Shown here one piece after another: positions 33,914 to 42,782 of a stretch of DNA of 64,000 nucleotides. Both the position numbers and the translations under genes were made by a program. The notes under the pieces are model-generated. The model was not told the DNA's origin. It saw only the letters and a list, made by a program, of their open reading frames with translations, and did no database searches. Within the stretch, counting starts at the first letter, position 1. Every line of letters begins with the position of its first letter. Source of the stretch: Acidobacteriota bacterium (lineage in GTDB: Bacteria; Acidobacteriota; Thermoanaerobaculia; Multivoradales; Multivoraceae); assembly GCA_028877275.1 (NCBI GenBank), contig JAPPFP010000006.1:1-64000 (forward strand), written 5' to 3'.

Positions 33914-35701
33914 ATGCTCACCAAGCTCACGATCCGCAACTTCAAGCGCTTCGAGGAGGTCGAGATCGAGCTGGGCAGCGCCGTCGTGCTGATCGGCCCG
34001 AACAACTCGGGCAAGACCTCGGCGATGCAGGCGCTGGCCCTTTGGGACATCGGTCTGCGGCGCTGGCTCGAACGGCGGTCTGGCGGCAGCGCTCCGGAGA
34101 AGCGGCCGGGCGTGACGGTCAACCGCCGCGACCTGGTGGCGATACCGGTTCCCAACGCGAACCTGCTGTGGCGCGACCTGCACACCCGGCACGTGCACAC
34201 GGTGGACGGCCGGCAGCGGACGGACAACGTCTGTATCGACGTCGTCGTGGAGGGCACGAGTTCCGCGCCGGCCGCCGACGGCGATGAGGAGCAGGGCGCT
34301 TCCGAGGATTCCGAGGCCGGTGCGGCCGGCCGGTCCTGGCGTTGCGGGCTCGAGTTCGACTACGCGAACCAGGAGTCTTTCTACTGCCGGCCGCTGCGGC
34401 TCGAACGGGGCCCGTCGCCGCCGCGGATGCCCGTGCCGGACGAAGCCAGGGCGCTCAAGGTCGCCTACCTGCCGCCGATGTCGGGCATGGCGTCGGCGGA
34501 GACGCGGCTCGATCCGGGGTCGATCAACGTTCGCATTGGTGAGGGTCGGACGGCCGAGGTGCTGCGTAACCTCTGCTTCCGGATTCACGCTGAAATCCCG
34601 GCCTCCTGGGCCGACCTGACGGAACGGATCGAACGGCTCTTCGGCGTCGAACTGGACGAGCCGCTCTACGTCGAGGAACGCGGCGAGATCACGATGCGGT
34701 ACCGGGAACGTGGTATCTGGCTCGACCTTTCGTCCAGCGGACGGGGTCTCCAGCAGACCCTGCTCATCCTCGCCTACCTCTACTCGAACCCCGGCGCCGT
34801 CCTGTTGCTCGACGAACCGGACGCCCACCTGGAGATCCTTCGTCAGCGGGAGATCTACGCACTCGTCCGCGAGCTGGCCGAGGGCAGCGGCAGCCAGATC
34901 GTGGCCGCCAGCCACTCCGAGGTGCTGCTCGCGGAGGCGGCCGGCACGGACACGGTGATCGCCTTCGTGGGCAAGCCGCACCGGATCGACGACGGCGGCA
35001 GCCAGGTGGCCAAGGCGCTCTCGCGGATCAGCTTCAACCAGTACCTCCAGGCGGAAGTGGTTGGCTGGGTGCTCTATCTCGAGGGGTCGACGGATCTGGC
35101 GATCCTCAAGGCCTTCGCCCGGCGTCTTGGTCACGAAGCCGCCGCGAGAGCGCTCGAGCGGCCCTTCGTCCAGTACGTCGGCGACCGGCTGTCGAGCGCC
35201 GAGCTTCACTTCCACGGCCTCAGGGAGGCGTGTCCCGCGCTTCGCGGGATCGCACTGCTCGACAAGCTGCCGGAGAAGGTCGGGGCGGATGACGGGCTGG
35301 AGCGGCAGGCCTGGCGGAAGCGGGAGATTGAGAACTACCTGTGCTCGCGGTCGGCTCTCGAAGGCTGGGCCGCCGACAGCGCCCGGCGGGAGGCGTCCGG
35401 CCCGCTGTTCGAGGAGGCCGAGGCCGAGCGCCGGGTCGAGGCGATGCGGGCCTCGATCGCCGAGGTCGAAGAGGCGTCGGCGGAGAGCGGCCGGTTATCG
35501 CCGTGGGACGACGGCGCGAAGGCCAGCGCGGAGCTCATGGCGCCGCTCTTCGACGCTTACGCTCGCCGGCTCGGTCAGGCGAACCTGATGTCGAAGGCGA
35601 GCTTCCACCGGCTGGCCGAGTTCGTGCCGGAAGAGGACATTGACCCCGAGGTGGTGGAGAAGCTGGACGCGATCGCGCGCGTAGCGACAGCCGGCTCGTG
35701 A
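33914..35701 (+). CDS. ABC-type ATPase with Toprim/DUF4435-like C-terminus (OLD/PARIS-like)
   Basis: 595 aa. N-terminal AAA_15/21-type ATPase: Walker A GPNNSGKT (28-35), signature-like SSSGRGLQQT (about 274), Walker B LLLDEPD (Asp300, Glu301), then an ASHSEVLL switch His. The C-terminal part has LYLEGSTDLAIL (Glu390), IALLDK (Asp450) and REIENYL (470-476), a pattern of Toprim/DUF4435 domains in OLD nucleases and in the AriA/AriB pair of PARIS. The second acidic residue of the usual DxD is missing (LLDKL). This suggests a single-protein defence or repair nuclease, with weakened metal site. Its stop overlaps the sulfatase GTG start (GTGA). Confidence 0.78.
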   Translation: MLTKLTIRNFKRFEEVEIELGSAVVLIGPNNSGKTSAMQALALWDIGLRRWLERRSGGSAPEKRPGVTVNRRDLVAIPVPNANLLWRDLHTRHVHTVDGRQRTDNVCIDVVVEGTSSAPAADGDEEQGASEDSEAGAAGRSWRCGLEFDYANQESFYCRPLRLERGPSPPRMPVPDEARALKVAYLPPMSGMASAETRLDPGSINVRIGEGRTAEVLRNLCFRIHAEIPASWADLTERIERLFGVELDEPLYVEERGEITMRYRERGIWLDLSSSGRGLQQTLLILAYLYSNPGAVLLLDEPDAHLEILRQREIYALVRELAEGSGSQIVAASHSEVLLAEAAGTDTVIAFVGKPHRIDDGGSQVAKALSRISFNQYLQAEVVGWVLYLEGSTDLAILKAFARRLGHEAAARALERPFVQYVGDRLSSAELHFHGLREACPALRGIALLDKLPEKVGADDGLERQAWRKREIENYLCSRSALEGWAADSARREASGPLFEEAEAERRVEAMRASIAEVEEASAESGRLSPWDDGAKASAELMAPLFDAYARRLGQANLMSKASFHRLAEFVPEEDIDPEVVEKLDAIARVATAGS

Positions 35702-37218
35702 ACGTGCTCGCCTCCACCTCGGCCGCCGCCGCGGCTCTGGCACTGCTCTCCTGCGCGCCCCGCATGAGCGACCAGCCGGCGGGCGAGCCCGAGCCGCAAC
35801 CGGCGCGGCCGAACATCCTGTTTCTGTTCGCCGACGACCAGCGCGCCGACACGATCCGTGCCTGGGGCAACGAGTTGATCGACACTCCGAACCTGGATCG
35901 CCTGGCGGGCGGGGGGTGGAGCTTCAGGCGGAACTACGTGTTCGGCTCGAACAGCGGCGCCGTGTGCGTCCCCAGCCGGGCGATGGTGCTGACGGGCCGT
36001 AGCTGGATGCGCTCGCCGAACGACATGGACGGCGTGCCGACCCTTCCACGCCTGCTCGAGGCAGCCGGGTATCGCACGTTCATCACCGGCAAGTGGCACA
36101 ACGGCGAGGAGGCGTTGCTCCGGGCCTTCGACCGCGGCACCGCGATCTACCTCGGCGGCATGGCAGACCACACCCAGACGGAGGTGCAGGACATCGAGAA
36201 CGGCGGCATGGTGCGCCGGCGCGTGGGGGAGAGGTTCTCGAGCGCGCTGTTCGCCGACGCGGTGATCGAGTTCCTCGACGAGCAGGCCGAGGCGGAGGTG
36301 AGCCGTGACGCGGGCTTGCCGTTCTTCGCCTACGTGCCGTTCACGGCGCCTCACGACCCACGTCAACCGCCGCCCGAGTACCGCGAGCGCTACTACGAGC
36401 GCGACCTGCCGTTGCCCGGCAACTACATGCCGCAGCACCCCTTCGACAACGGCGCCCTAATCCTCCGCGACGAGAACCTGGCTGCGTGGCCACGCACCGA
36501 GGACGTGATCCGCGACCAGGTCGCCGAGTACTACGGCCTGATCACCCACCTCGACGAGCAGGTGGGCCGGATCCTCGACGCCCTGGACGACAACGGCCAG
36601 ACGGAGAACACGATCGTCGTCTACGCCGCCGACCACGGGCTGTCGGTCGGCAGCCACGGCCTGCTGGGCAAGCAGAACCTGTACGAACACTCCATGCGCT
36701 GCCCGCTGATCATCCGCGGACCGGGCATCCCGCAGGGTACGACCGAGGCCTTCACCTACCTGTATGACCTGTTCCCGACCCTGCTCGCAGCCGGCGACGT
36801 CGAGGCGCCGCCCGGCATCGACGGCCGGGATCTGGCGCCCCTCTGGTCCGGCGGCGACCCGACCTGGCGGCAGAGCGTGTTCCTGCCCTACCGGGACGTG
36901 ATGCGCGCGGTGCGCGACGACCGCTACAAGCTGATCGTGTATCCCAAGGTCAACCACCGCCAGCTCTTCGATCTGGCAGAAGACCCTGACGAACTGACGA
37001 ACCTCATCGCCGATCCCGACCACGCGGAAACTACTGCCCGTCTCGAAGCCCTTCTCGAGGGCTGGCAAACCGCCATGGGCGACACCGTGCCACTCTCCGT
37101 CGCCGACCCGGCGCCGCTACACCGCGACCTCACCGGCACCGAACGCGAACCCGACCGCTGGCAACCCGACTGGATCGTCGAGAAGTACTTCGACGTGCCG
37201 GCCGCCCCCGAAGGTTAG
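35698..37218 (+). CDS. Sulfatase (formylglycine-dependent) lipoprotein
   Basis: 506 aa from a GTG start overlapping the ATPase stop. A lipobox LALLSC ends at about residue 19, so it is membrane-anchored outside the cytoplasm. The sulfatase signature is CVPSRAMVLTGR with Cys90, which must be converted to formylglycine. Metal ligands are in FLFADDQRADT (two Asp) and VVYAADHGLSVGSHGLLGK (Asp-His), plus the TGKWHNG Lys/His. It hydrolyses sulfate esters, perhaps from marine or host glycans (inference). No sulfatase-maturing enzyme lies in the window. A family B repeat begins 22 nt after the stop. Confidence 0.93.
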   Translation: MNVLASTSAAAAALALLSCAPRMSDQPAGEPEPQPARPNILFLFADDQRADTIRAWGNELIDTPNLDRLAGGGWSFRRNYVFGSNSGAVCVPSRAMVLTGRSWMRSPNDMDGVPTLPRLLEAAGYRTFITGKWHNGEEALLRAFDRGTAIYLGGMADHTQTEVQDIENGGMVRRRVGERFSSALFADAVIEFLDEQAEAEVSRDAGLPFFAYVPFTAPHDPRQPPPEYRERYYERDLPLPGNYMPQHPFDNGALILRDENLAAWPRTEDVIRDQVAEYYGLITHLDEQVGRILDALDDNGQTENTIVVYAADHGLSVGSHGLLGKQNLYEHSMRCPLIIRGPGIPQGTTEAFTYLYDLFPTLLAAGDVEAPPGIDGRDLAPLWSGGDPTWRQSVFLPYRDVMRAVRDDRYKLIVYPKVNHRQLFDLAEDPDELTNLIADPDHAETTARLEALLEGWQTAMGDTVPLSVADPAPLHRDLTGTEREPDRWQPDWIVEKYFDVPAAPEG

Positions 37219-37240
37219 ACCCCGGTCGCGGCCGTATGGT

Positions 37241-37296
37241 CGCCGCTTCGCGGCGCGTTCTTCTCCGGAAGCCGGCGAGGACGCCGGCGCACCCAG
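37241..37296 (+). repeat. Family B two-hairpin element, copy 3
   Basis: Hairpin 1 CGCCGC-TTC-GCGGCG lies at 37241-37255. The linker CGTTCTTCTCC leads to hairpin 2 GCCGGCG-AGGA-CGCCGGC at 37271-37288, with tail GCACCCAG at 37289-37296 and then TGTG. It stands 22 nt after the sulfatase stop and is followed 19 nt later by a family A element, the only place in the window where both families are adjacent. Confidence 0.78.
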
Positions 37297-37315
37297 TGTG
37301 AACCGACGCCGACCA

Positions 37316-37491
37316 GCCCGGGAGGGGCCAGCGGGGCTTGGCTCCAGCGGACTTGGAGCGAGCGACTCCCGATGCCGCTCCAGGAACCGACGACCAACCG
37401 GAGCGAGCGGAATGGAGTGAGCGCCGCCCTCCCATCTTCCGAAAGAGCGCGAACGGCCGCAGGAGCCAAGCCCCGCTGGCCCCTCCCGGGC
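37316..37491 (-). repeat. Family A long inverted-repeat element, copy 2
   Basis: Perfect 30-bp inverted arms at 37316-37345 and 37462-37491 surround a 116-bp core. AGCGACTCCC (37361-37370) and ACCGACG (37386-37392) start exactly 25 nt apart, as in the other two copies, and GTGAGC follows at 37417-37422. The arm sequence differs from copies 1 and 3 yet remains perfectly paired. The right arm ends 19 nt from the stop codon of the enoyl-CoA hydratase gene, which is transcribed toward it on the minus strand. Strand is given in that transcript sense. Confidence 0.8.
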
Positions 37492-37510
37492 GGGTGCGCG
37501 CCTCCGCCGA

Positions 37511-38284
37511 CTAGCGGGCGTCTTCGGCCTGCGCGCGGCCGCGCTCGCGGATGCCGGCGAGGCGTTCGCCGACTTCTTCGGGCCTGGGGCCCCGGTACAT
37601 GCGGTTGACTTCGACCTCGTAGTCCATCGCGTCGCCGAGGGTCAGGTCGAAGCCGCGGTCGATCATCCGCTTGTACTGGAACATCACGTCGCGCTGGCAG
37701 GTGAGCATGTCGGTCGCCAGCTCGCGGCAGGTGGGCAGGAGGTCCTCGCGCGGCACGATCCGGTTGACCAGGCCCCACTCGCAGGCGCGCTCGGCCGAGA
37801 GGTAGTTGCCGGTCAGCGAGAGTTCCTTCGCCCGGCCCGGGCCGATGGCCCGCGACAGGCGCGCGGAGAGACCCCAGCCGGAGAGCAGTCCGACGCGGGC
37901 GTGCGTGTCGGCGAAGCGTGCCTCCGGGGCAGCGATCAGGAGGTCGCAGGAGAGGGCGATCTCGAAGCCGCCGGTCACCGCGATGCCGTTGATCGCGCCG
38001 ATCACCGGTTGATGGAGCGAGCGGAGCAGCTTCGGCGGATCGGCGATCGCCCTGCGCTTCCGGTCCGGATCGCTCATTTCCTTCAGGTCGAGGCCGGCGC
38101 AGAAGGCCCGGCCGGCGCCGGTCAGGATGACCACGCCGACCTCGTCGTCTCCGCGCAGGTCCTCGATCGCTCCGGCGAGGTCGTTGCGCAGCTCTTCCGA
38201 GAGGGCGTTCAGCACCCCGGGACGGTTCAGCGTGAGGGTGGCGATGCCTTCGGACTTCTCTACCAGCAGAACCGGTTCCGACAT
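37511..38284 (-). CDS. Enoyl-CoA hydratase/isomerase family protein
   Basis: 257 aa crotonase-fold protein, full length. The oxyanion-hole segments are AFCAGLDLKEM and NGIAVTGGFEIALSCD; the Glu of GFEIAL corresponds to the first catalytic Glu. The place of the second catalytic Glu is occupied by the stretch DTHARVGLLSGWGLSARL, a variant common in one hydratase subfamily, so the exact reaction (hydration, isomerisation or hydrolysis) is open. It is monocistronic, convergent with the sulfatase gene across both repeat families and divergent from the gamma-glutamyltransferase gene. Confidence 0.9.
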   Translation of the reverse strand: MSEPVLLVEKSEGIATLTLNRPGVLNALSEELRNDLAGAIEDLRGDDEVGVVILTGAGRAFCAGLDLKEMSDPDRKRRAIADPPKLLRSLHQPVIGAINGIAVTGGFEIALSCDLLIAAPEARFADTHARVGLLSGWGLSARLSRAIGPGRAKELSLTGNYLSAERACEWGLVNRIVPREDLLPTCRELATDMLTCQRDVMFQYKRMIDRGFDLTLGDAMDYEVEVNRMYRGPRPEEVGERLAGIRERGRAQAEDAR

Positions 38285-38367
38285 GCTCGAACTCTCCTTG
38301 TTTCGTGGAACGGGTGCGGCATCTTACGCGGTAACCTCTTTCCCTACCTGTGCGAGGGGAGGCAGCG

Positions 38368-40152
38368 ATGGGAAGAGGACTCGTTGAAACGACGGACCTG
38401 ACTCTGAATCGCCGGACCCTGCTGGCCGCGGCAGCCAGTGGCGCGGCCATGGCGATGGGGTGCGGACCGGGATCGGAGCCCGGGACTTCCGCGCCGGCCG
38501 CGGTAAACGGCTGGACGCCCCCTGACGATGAGCGGCGGCGGGCTCTGGTCACGACGGCGCGCTTCGGACCCAAGCAGGCCGTCCGCAGCGCCAACGGCCT
38601 CGCCATCTGCACCCACCCCCTGGCGTCGGCCGCCGCGGCCGACATGCTCGCTCTGGGCGGCAACGCCTGCGACGGCGTGATGGCCGCGAGCATCGCCCAG
38701 GCCGTCGTCGAGCCCCACATGACGACTCTCTCGGGCTGCCTGTCGATGCTCTACTACGACGCCGCGTCGGGCGAGTACACCTACGTCAACGGCATGATGG
38801 CGGCGCCGCAGGCGGTGCCGGACGTGCGGAACATGGACGTGGCCGAGTTCGGGGCGCTGATGACGAAGACCGACGGCACGCTCTGCTTTGTGCCGGGGTT
38901 CTGGGGCGGCTTCGAGGCGGGACTCGAGCGCCACGGGCTGTTGCCGCGGGCTACGGTGATGGCTCCAGCGATCCACTACGCCCGCGACGGCTTCGAGATC
39001 CACCCCTTCCTGTGGGGCGAGATGTTCGTCGAGTCGGCGGTGCTGGGCCGGGAGCCCTTCAGCCGGGAGATCTACTTCAATGGCAGCACGCTGCGCGACA
39101 TCGGCGACAAGCTGGTGCAGAGCGCCCTCGCCGACACGCTCGATCGGCTTGCCGAAGAAGGCGGCGACCACTTCTACCGGGGCGAGTTCGGCCGCCGGTA
39201 CGCCGAAACGGTGCAGGCGAAGGGTGGCCTGATCACCGCTGACGACATGGCGGCCTACGAGGCGTTCTGGGACGAGCCGGTGAAGGGCACCTACCGCGAC
39301 TACGGCGTCGTCGGTTCGCCCGCGCCGGACTTCGGCGGTCAGGCCCTGGTCGAGATCATGAACATGGTCGAACTGCTCGACCTCCAGCAGGCGGGCCCCG
39401 CGTTCGAGTCCGGCGAGACGACGCTCAAGATGATGCAGATCATCGGTCGGGTGTACGCCGACGCGGTGGGCGGCCGCTTCGACGGCACGCTGCCCGGCGT
39501 GGAGCGGGCGATCTCGAAGGAGTACGCGGCGGAGCGGTTCGCCGCGCTCGAAGGGAGACCGGCCAGCCCCAACGACCGCTACGAGGCGCTGGGCGTGGTG
39601 CCGCCGCCTCCGCCGGGCTCGAACCACGTCACGGTGGTCGACGCCGCGGGGAACGTCGCCACCGTGCTGCACTCGGTCATGTCGATGCCGTTCCGGACCG
39701 GCATCTACGTCGACGGCGTCTACGCCTGTGCCTCCGGCGTCCACCTCGGCTCCGGTCCGGTCGAACCGGGGGAAAGGGCGCACGCGCGCATCTGCCCGAA
39801 CATGTTCACTCGCGACGGCAAACCCGTGCTCGCCTCGGGATCGCCGAGCGTCTCGCTGACCGAGAACATCGTCCAGAACACGGTCAACCTGCTCGACTTC
39901 GGCCTCGACCTCGAGAGCTCGGTCCACAAGCCACGGTTCGGCGGCTCGTCGATGAGCGTGCCCGGCGCACTGATCGTGGAGGCCGACCTGGCCGGCGACC
40001 CGGTCGGGCGACTGGAGGACGCGGGCGCCACCGTCGAAGTGGTCAATCCCTGGAACTGGCTCTGCGGCTCGTTCGAGGGCGTCCTGATCGACGAGGATGG
40101 CGCCGTCGCCTGCGGCGACCCGCGGCGGACGGCGCAGGCGGTCGCCGTTTGA
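38368..40152 (+). CDS. Gamma-glutamyltransferase family protein with Tat/lipoprotein signal
   Basis: 594 aa from the ATG at 38368, preceded by GGGAGG; a GTG 18 nt upstream is less likely. The N-terminus has LNRRTLLAAAASGAAMAMGC, a twin-arginine signal with a lipobox-like Cys. The large-subunit part has the Ntn-hydrolase pattern ANGLAICTHPLASAAAADML. At the processing site the usual TTH-x-SVVD is SNHVTVVD, putting Ser418 in place of the nucleophilic Thr. It may self-process with Ser or be inactive. The stop overlaps the TTG start of modA (TTGA), an unexpected operon partner for molybdate uptake. Confidence 0.85.
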   Translation: MGRGLVETTDLTLNRRTLLAAAASGAAMAMGCGPGSEPGTSAPAAVNGWTPPDDERRRALVTTARFGPKQAVRSANGLAICTHPLASAAAADMLALGGNACDGVMAASIAQAVVEPHMTTLSGCLSMLYYDAASGEYTYVNGMMAAPQAVPDVRNMDVAEFGALMTKTDGTLCFVPGFWGGFEAGLERHGLLPRATVMAPAIHYARDGFEIHPFLWGEMFVESAVLGREPFSREIYFNGSTLRDIGDKLVQSALADTLDRLAEEGGDHFYRGEFGRRYAETVQAKGGLITADDMAAYEAFWDEPVKGTYRDYGVVGSPAPDFGGQALVEIMNMVELLDLQQAGPAFESGETTLKMMQIIGRVYADAVGGRFDGTLPGVERAISKEYAAERFAALEGRPASPNDRYEALGVVPPPPPGSNHVTVVDAAGNVATVLHSVMSMPFRTGIYVDGVYACASGVHLGSGPVEPGERAHARICPNMFTRDGKPVLASGSPSVSLTENIVQNTVNLLDFGLDLESSVHKPRFGGSSMSVPGALIVEADLAGDPVGRLEDAGATVEVVNPWNWLCGSFEGVLIDEDGAVACGDPRRTAQAVAV

Positions 40153-40883
40153 GGGCAGTTCTTCGGCTCGCGCCGGCGCTCCTCCTGGCGGCAGCGGGGG
40201 CCTCTGCCGGAGAGGTCACCGTCGCGGTGGCGGCGAACGCCGCCGAAGCGGCAGAGGCGCTCGCCGCCGACTTCGAGCGGCGGACCGGTCATCGAGTTAC
40301 GGTCACCGTCGGCTCGACGGGCAAGCTCTATGCCCAGATCCTGCACGGCGCTCCCTACGACGTGTTCCTTGCGGCGGACCAGGAACGTCCGCGGCTGCTG
40401 GTGGAGCAGGGGATCGCGGTCGAGGAGTCTCGCCACACCTACGCGGTCGGGCGGCTTGCGCTTTGGAGTCCGCATCCGACGGTTGATGCCTCCGTCGAGA
40501 CGCTGCGCGCGGGCTCGTTCCGGCGACTTGCGATCGCCAACCCGGATCTCGCGCCGTACGGGGCCGCGGCCCGGCAAACTCTGCGCGAACTCGGCTTGTG
40601 GGAAAGTCTCCGCTCAAGGATCGTCGTGGGAGAGAACGTGGGTCAGAGCTTTACCATGGCCGCCTCCGGCAACGCGGAGCTCGGCTTCGTTGCCTTGTCG
40701 TCCGTACTGAGCCGGGGCCGCAGCTACTGGGAAGTGCCTCCGGACATGTACAGCCCGATCCGTCAGGACGCAGTGCTCCTGGAACGCGCTGAAGCGAATC
40801 CGGCCGCTCGCCGCTTCAACCGCTTCCTGCGCAGCCCAGAGGCCCGAAACGTCGTCGAGTCGTTTGGCTTCGTCGCCGAGTAG
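40149..40883 (+). CDS. modA: Molybdate ABC transporter substrate-binding protein
   Basis: 244 aa from a TTG start that shares TTGA with the preceding stop. A Sec signal (1-20, ending GASAG) is followed by a type II binding-protein fold: VAVAANAAEAAEALAADFE, VGSTGKLYAQILHGAPYDVF and LAIANPDLAPYGAAARQTL, all typical of ModA, whose SxG and A-P-Y residues hold the oxyanion. Periplasmic; delivers molybdate or tungstate to ModB. modB starts 10 nt downstream. Confidence 0.93.
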   Translation: MRAVLRLAPALLLAAAGASAGEVTVAVAANAAEAAEALAADFERRTGHRVTVTVGSTGKLYAQILHGAPYDVFLAADQERPRLLVEQGIAVEESRHTYAVGRLALWSPHPTVDASVETLRAGSFRRLAIANPDLAPYGAAARQTLRELGLWESLRSRIVVGENVGQSFTMAASGNAELGFVALSSVLSRGRSYWEVPPDMYSPIRQDAVLLERAEANPAARRFNRFLRSPEARNVVESFGFVAE

Positions 40884-40893
40884 TTCGAGCGCC

Positions 40894-41571
40894 ATGAACC
40901 TGCCCGAACTCGGCCCGCTGTGGCTCAGTCTGCAGCTCGCGGCGTCGGCGACCGTGGTGCTCCTGGTGCTTGGGACGCCGCTTGCCTGGTGGCTATCCGG
41001 CACCCGATCGCGGCTGAAGCCGCTGGTCGAGGCGGTGACCGCGCTGCCGCTGGTGTTGCCGCCGACGGTCCTGGGCTTCTACCTGCTGCTGCTGATGAGC
41101 CCCCGGTCGTGGCTCGGCGGGCTCTGGGTGGAAGTCACCGACACCACGCTCACCTTCTCGTTTGCGGGCCTTCTGATCGCTTCGGTCGTCTACTCGCTGC
41201 CGTTCATGGTGCAGCCGCTCCAGGCCGCCTTCGAGTCGCTGGGCCGGGGTCCTCTGGAGGCCGCGGCCGCGCTACGCGCCTCACCTCTTGACGCATTCCT
41301 TTCGGTTGCGGCGCCACTCTCGCTGCGCGGCTTCCTGACCGCCGCGGTCCTGACCTTCGCCCACACGATCGGCGAGTTCGGCGTCGTGCTGATGGTCGGC
41401 GGGAACATCCCGGGCAAGACGCGGGTCATCTCGATCGCCATCTACGAGCACGTCGAGACACTGCGCTACGCGGAGGCGCACACGCTTGCCGCCGGTCTCC
41501 TGCTGTTCGCGTTCGTCGTACTGGTGTTCGTCTACGTGTTCAATCGGAGGTTGCCGGTTCATGTCGCCTGA
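40894..41571 (+). CDS. modB: Molybdate ABC transporter permease
   Basis: 225 aa from the ATG at 40894; an in-frame TTG 30 nt upstream would overlap modA. Five hydrophobic segments. The cytoplasmic EAA loop that docks ModC is EAAAALRASPLDAFLSVAAP, and PLVLPPTVLGFYLLLLMSPRS near the N-terminus is typical. HTIGEFGVVLMVGGNIPGKT is the strongly conserved ModB stretch after the loop. The 3' end overlaps modC by 11 nt. Confidence 0.93.
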   Translation: MNLPELGPLWLSLQLAASATVVLLVLGTPLAWWLSGTRSRLKPLVEAVTALPLVLPPTVLGFYLLLLMSPRSWLGGLWVEVTDTTLTFSFAGLLIASVVYSLPFMVQPLQAAFESLGRGPLEAAAALRASPLDAFLSVAAPLSLRGFLTAAVLTFAHTIGEFGVVLMVGGNIPGKTRVISIAIYEHVETLRYAEAHTLAAGLLLFAFVVLVFVYVFNRRLPVHVA

Positions 41572-42679
41572 CCGTGAGGGCACAACCCTCGAAGTGGACG
41601 TTCAGGTCGCCTTCAGCGGCTTCGATCTCCAGGTCGAGCAAGCGATCCCGGCGGCCGGCGTTACCGCGGTGTTCGGTCCTTCGGGGAGCGGCAAGACGAC
41701 CCTCCTGAGGTCGCTGCTCGGGTTCGAGGCGGGAAGCCGCGGCCGCATCGCCCTGAACGGCGACGTGTGGCTCGACAGCGAAGCCGGAGTCGACGTGCCG
41801 CCTCACCGCCGCCCCGTCGGTTGCACGTTCCAGGACGGACGGTTGTTCCCGCACCTCGATGTCGCCGGCAATCTCCGGTACGCAGAGCGACGAAGCGCCG
41901 GGGCGAGCGCAGTGTCGATCACCCGCGACGATGTCGTGGACGCCCTGGACCTGGAGCCGCTGCTCGACCGGCGGCCCAACACGCTTTCAGGCGGAGAGCG
42001 GCAGCGTGCCGCCCTGGGGCGGGCGCTGCTCAGCCGGCCGCGCCTGCTGCTCCTCGACGAGCCCCTGTCGGCGCTCGACCGGCGGCGCAAGGCGGAGATC
42101 ATGCCGTATCTGCTGGCCCTGCATCCGCGCTTCGGAATTCCGACCCTCTACGTGAGCCACGCGGTCGACGAGGTGGCGCTCCTGGCGGACCGTGTCCTGG
42201 TCCTTGCCGAGGGCAGGGTGCAGGCCTTCGGCGGCACCGTCGAGGTGCTGGAGGAGCTCGATCTGGCGTCGCTGACCGAGCGCTTCCAGGCCGCGGCGGT
42301 GCTCGAGGCGCGCGTCAGCGCGCACGACGACCAGTATCGGTTGACCTGGCTCGACCTCGACGGTCAGCGGCTCAGCGTGCCGCGGATCGAGCACCTCGCG
42401 GTCGGCGAGTCGGCGCGGCTGCTCGTCCGTTCCCGGGACGTCTCGCTTGCCACCGAACGCCCGTCGCCGACGAGCATCCGCAACGTGCTGTCCGGAGTTC
42501 TGGTGTCGCTGCATCAGGACGAGGCGACCGCGTTCGCCGAGGCCACGGTCGACCTGGGTTCGCACCGGCTGCGGGCCCGGATCACGCGGGCGTCGGCGGC
42601 GGAACTCGGCCTCGCTATCGGTTCGCCGGTCTTCGCGCTGCTCAAGAGCGTCAGCCTGGACACCCGAGCCGGACGGTAA
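41561..42679 (+). CDS. modC: Molybdate ABC transporter ATP-binding protein
   Basis: 372 aa from the ATG at 41561, which has GGAGG upstream and overlaps modB by 11 nt. Walker A is GPSGSGKTTLL, the signature LSGGERQRAALG, Walker B LLLLDEPLSALD, with the switch His in YVSHAVDEV. The C-terminal third (about 250-372) is the regulatory Mop/TOBE region (SIRNVLSGVLVSL, RITRASAAELGL), the ModC length with molybdate sensing. It completes modABC; no modE gene was seen. Confidence 0.93.
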   Translation: MSPDREGTTLEVDVQVAFSGFDLQVEQAIPAAGVTAVFGPSGSGKTTLLRSLLGFEAGSRGRIALNGDVWLDSEAGVDVPPHRRPVGCTFQDGRLFPHLDVAGNLRYAERRSAGASAVSITRDDVVDALDLEPLLDRRPNTLSGGERQRAALGRALLSRPRLLLLDEPLSALDRRRKAEIMPYLLALHPRFGIPTLYVSHAVDEVALLADRVLVLAEGRVQAFGGTVEVLEELDLASLTERFQAAAVLEARVSAHDDQYRLTWLDLDGQRLSVPRIEHLAVGESARLLVRSRDVSLATERPSPTSIRNVLSGVLVSLHQDEATAFAEATVDLGSHRLRARITRASAAELGLAIGSPVFALLKSVSLDTRAGR

Positions 42680-42782
42680 GGGGGAACAATCGGGGCGCGC
42701 TTGCGTTTCTACGGTAGGTAATCTCCCTCGCCTGAACGTTCAACGCGCGGAGCAAGCCGCTCCTGCCCCTGGAGACACATCG

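Noticed and set aside
33914..35701. Complete PARIS system
   Set aside because: Only one gene is present and it lacks a full DxD; no separate AriB-like gene lies next to it. Described as OLD/PARIS-like only.
37316..37491. Insertion sequence or integron attC site
   Set aside because: No transposase or integrase in the window, no target-site duplication visible at the arm ends, and the core lacks attC-like R boxes.
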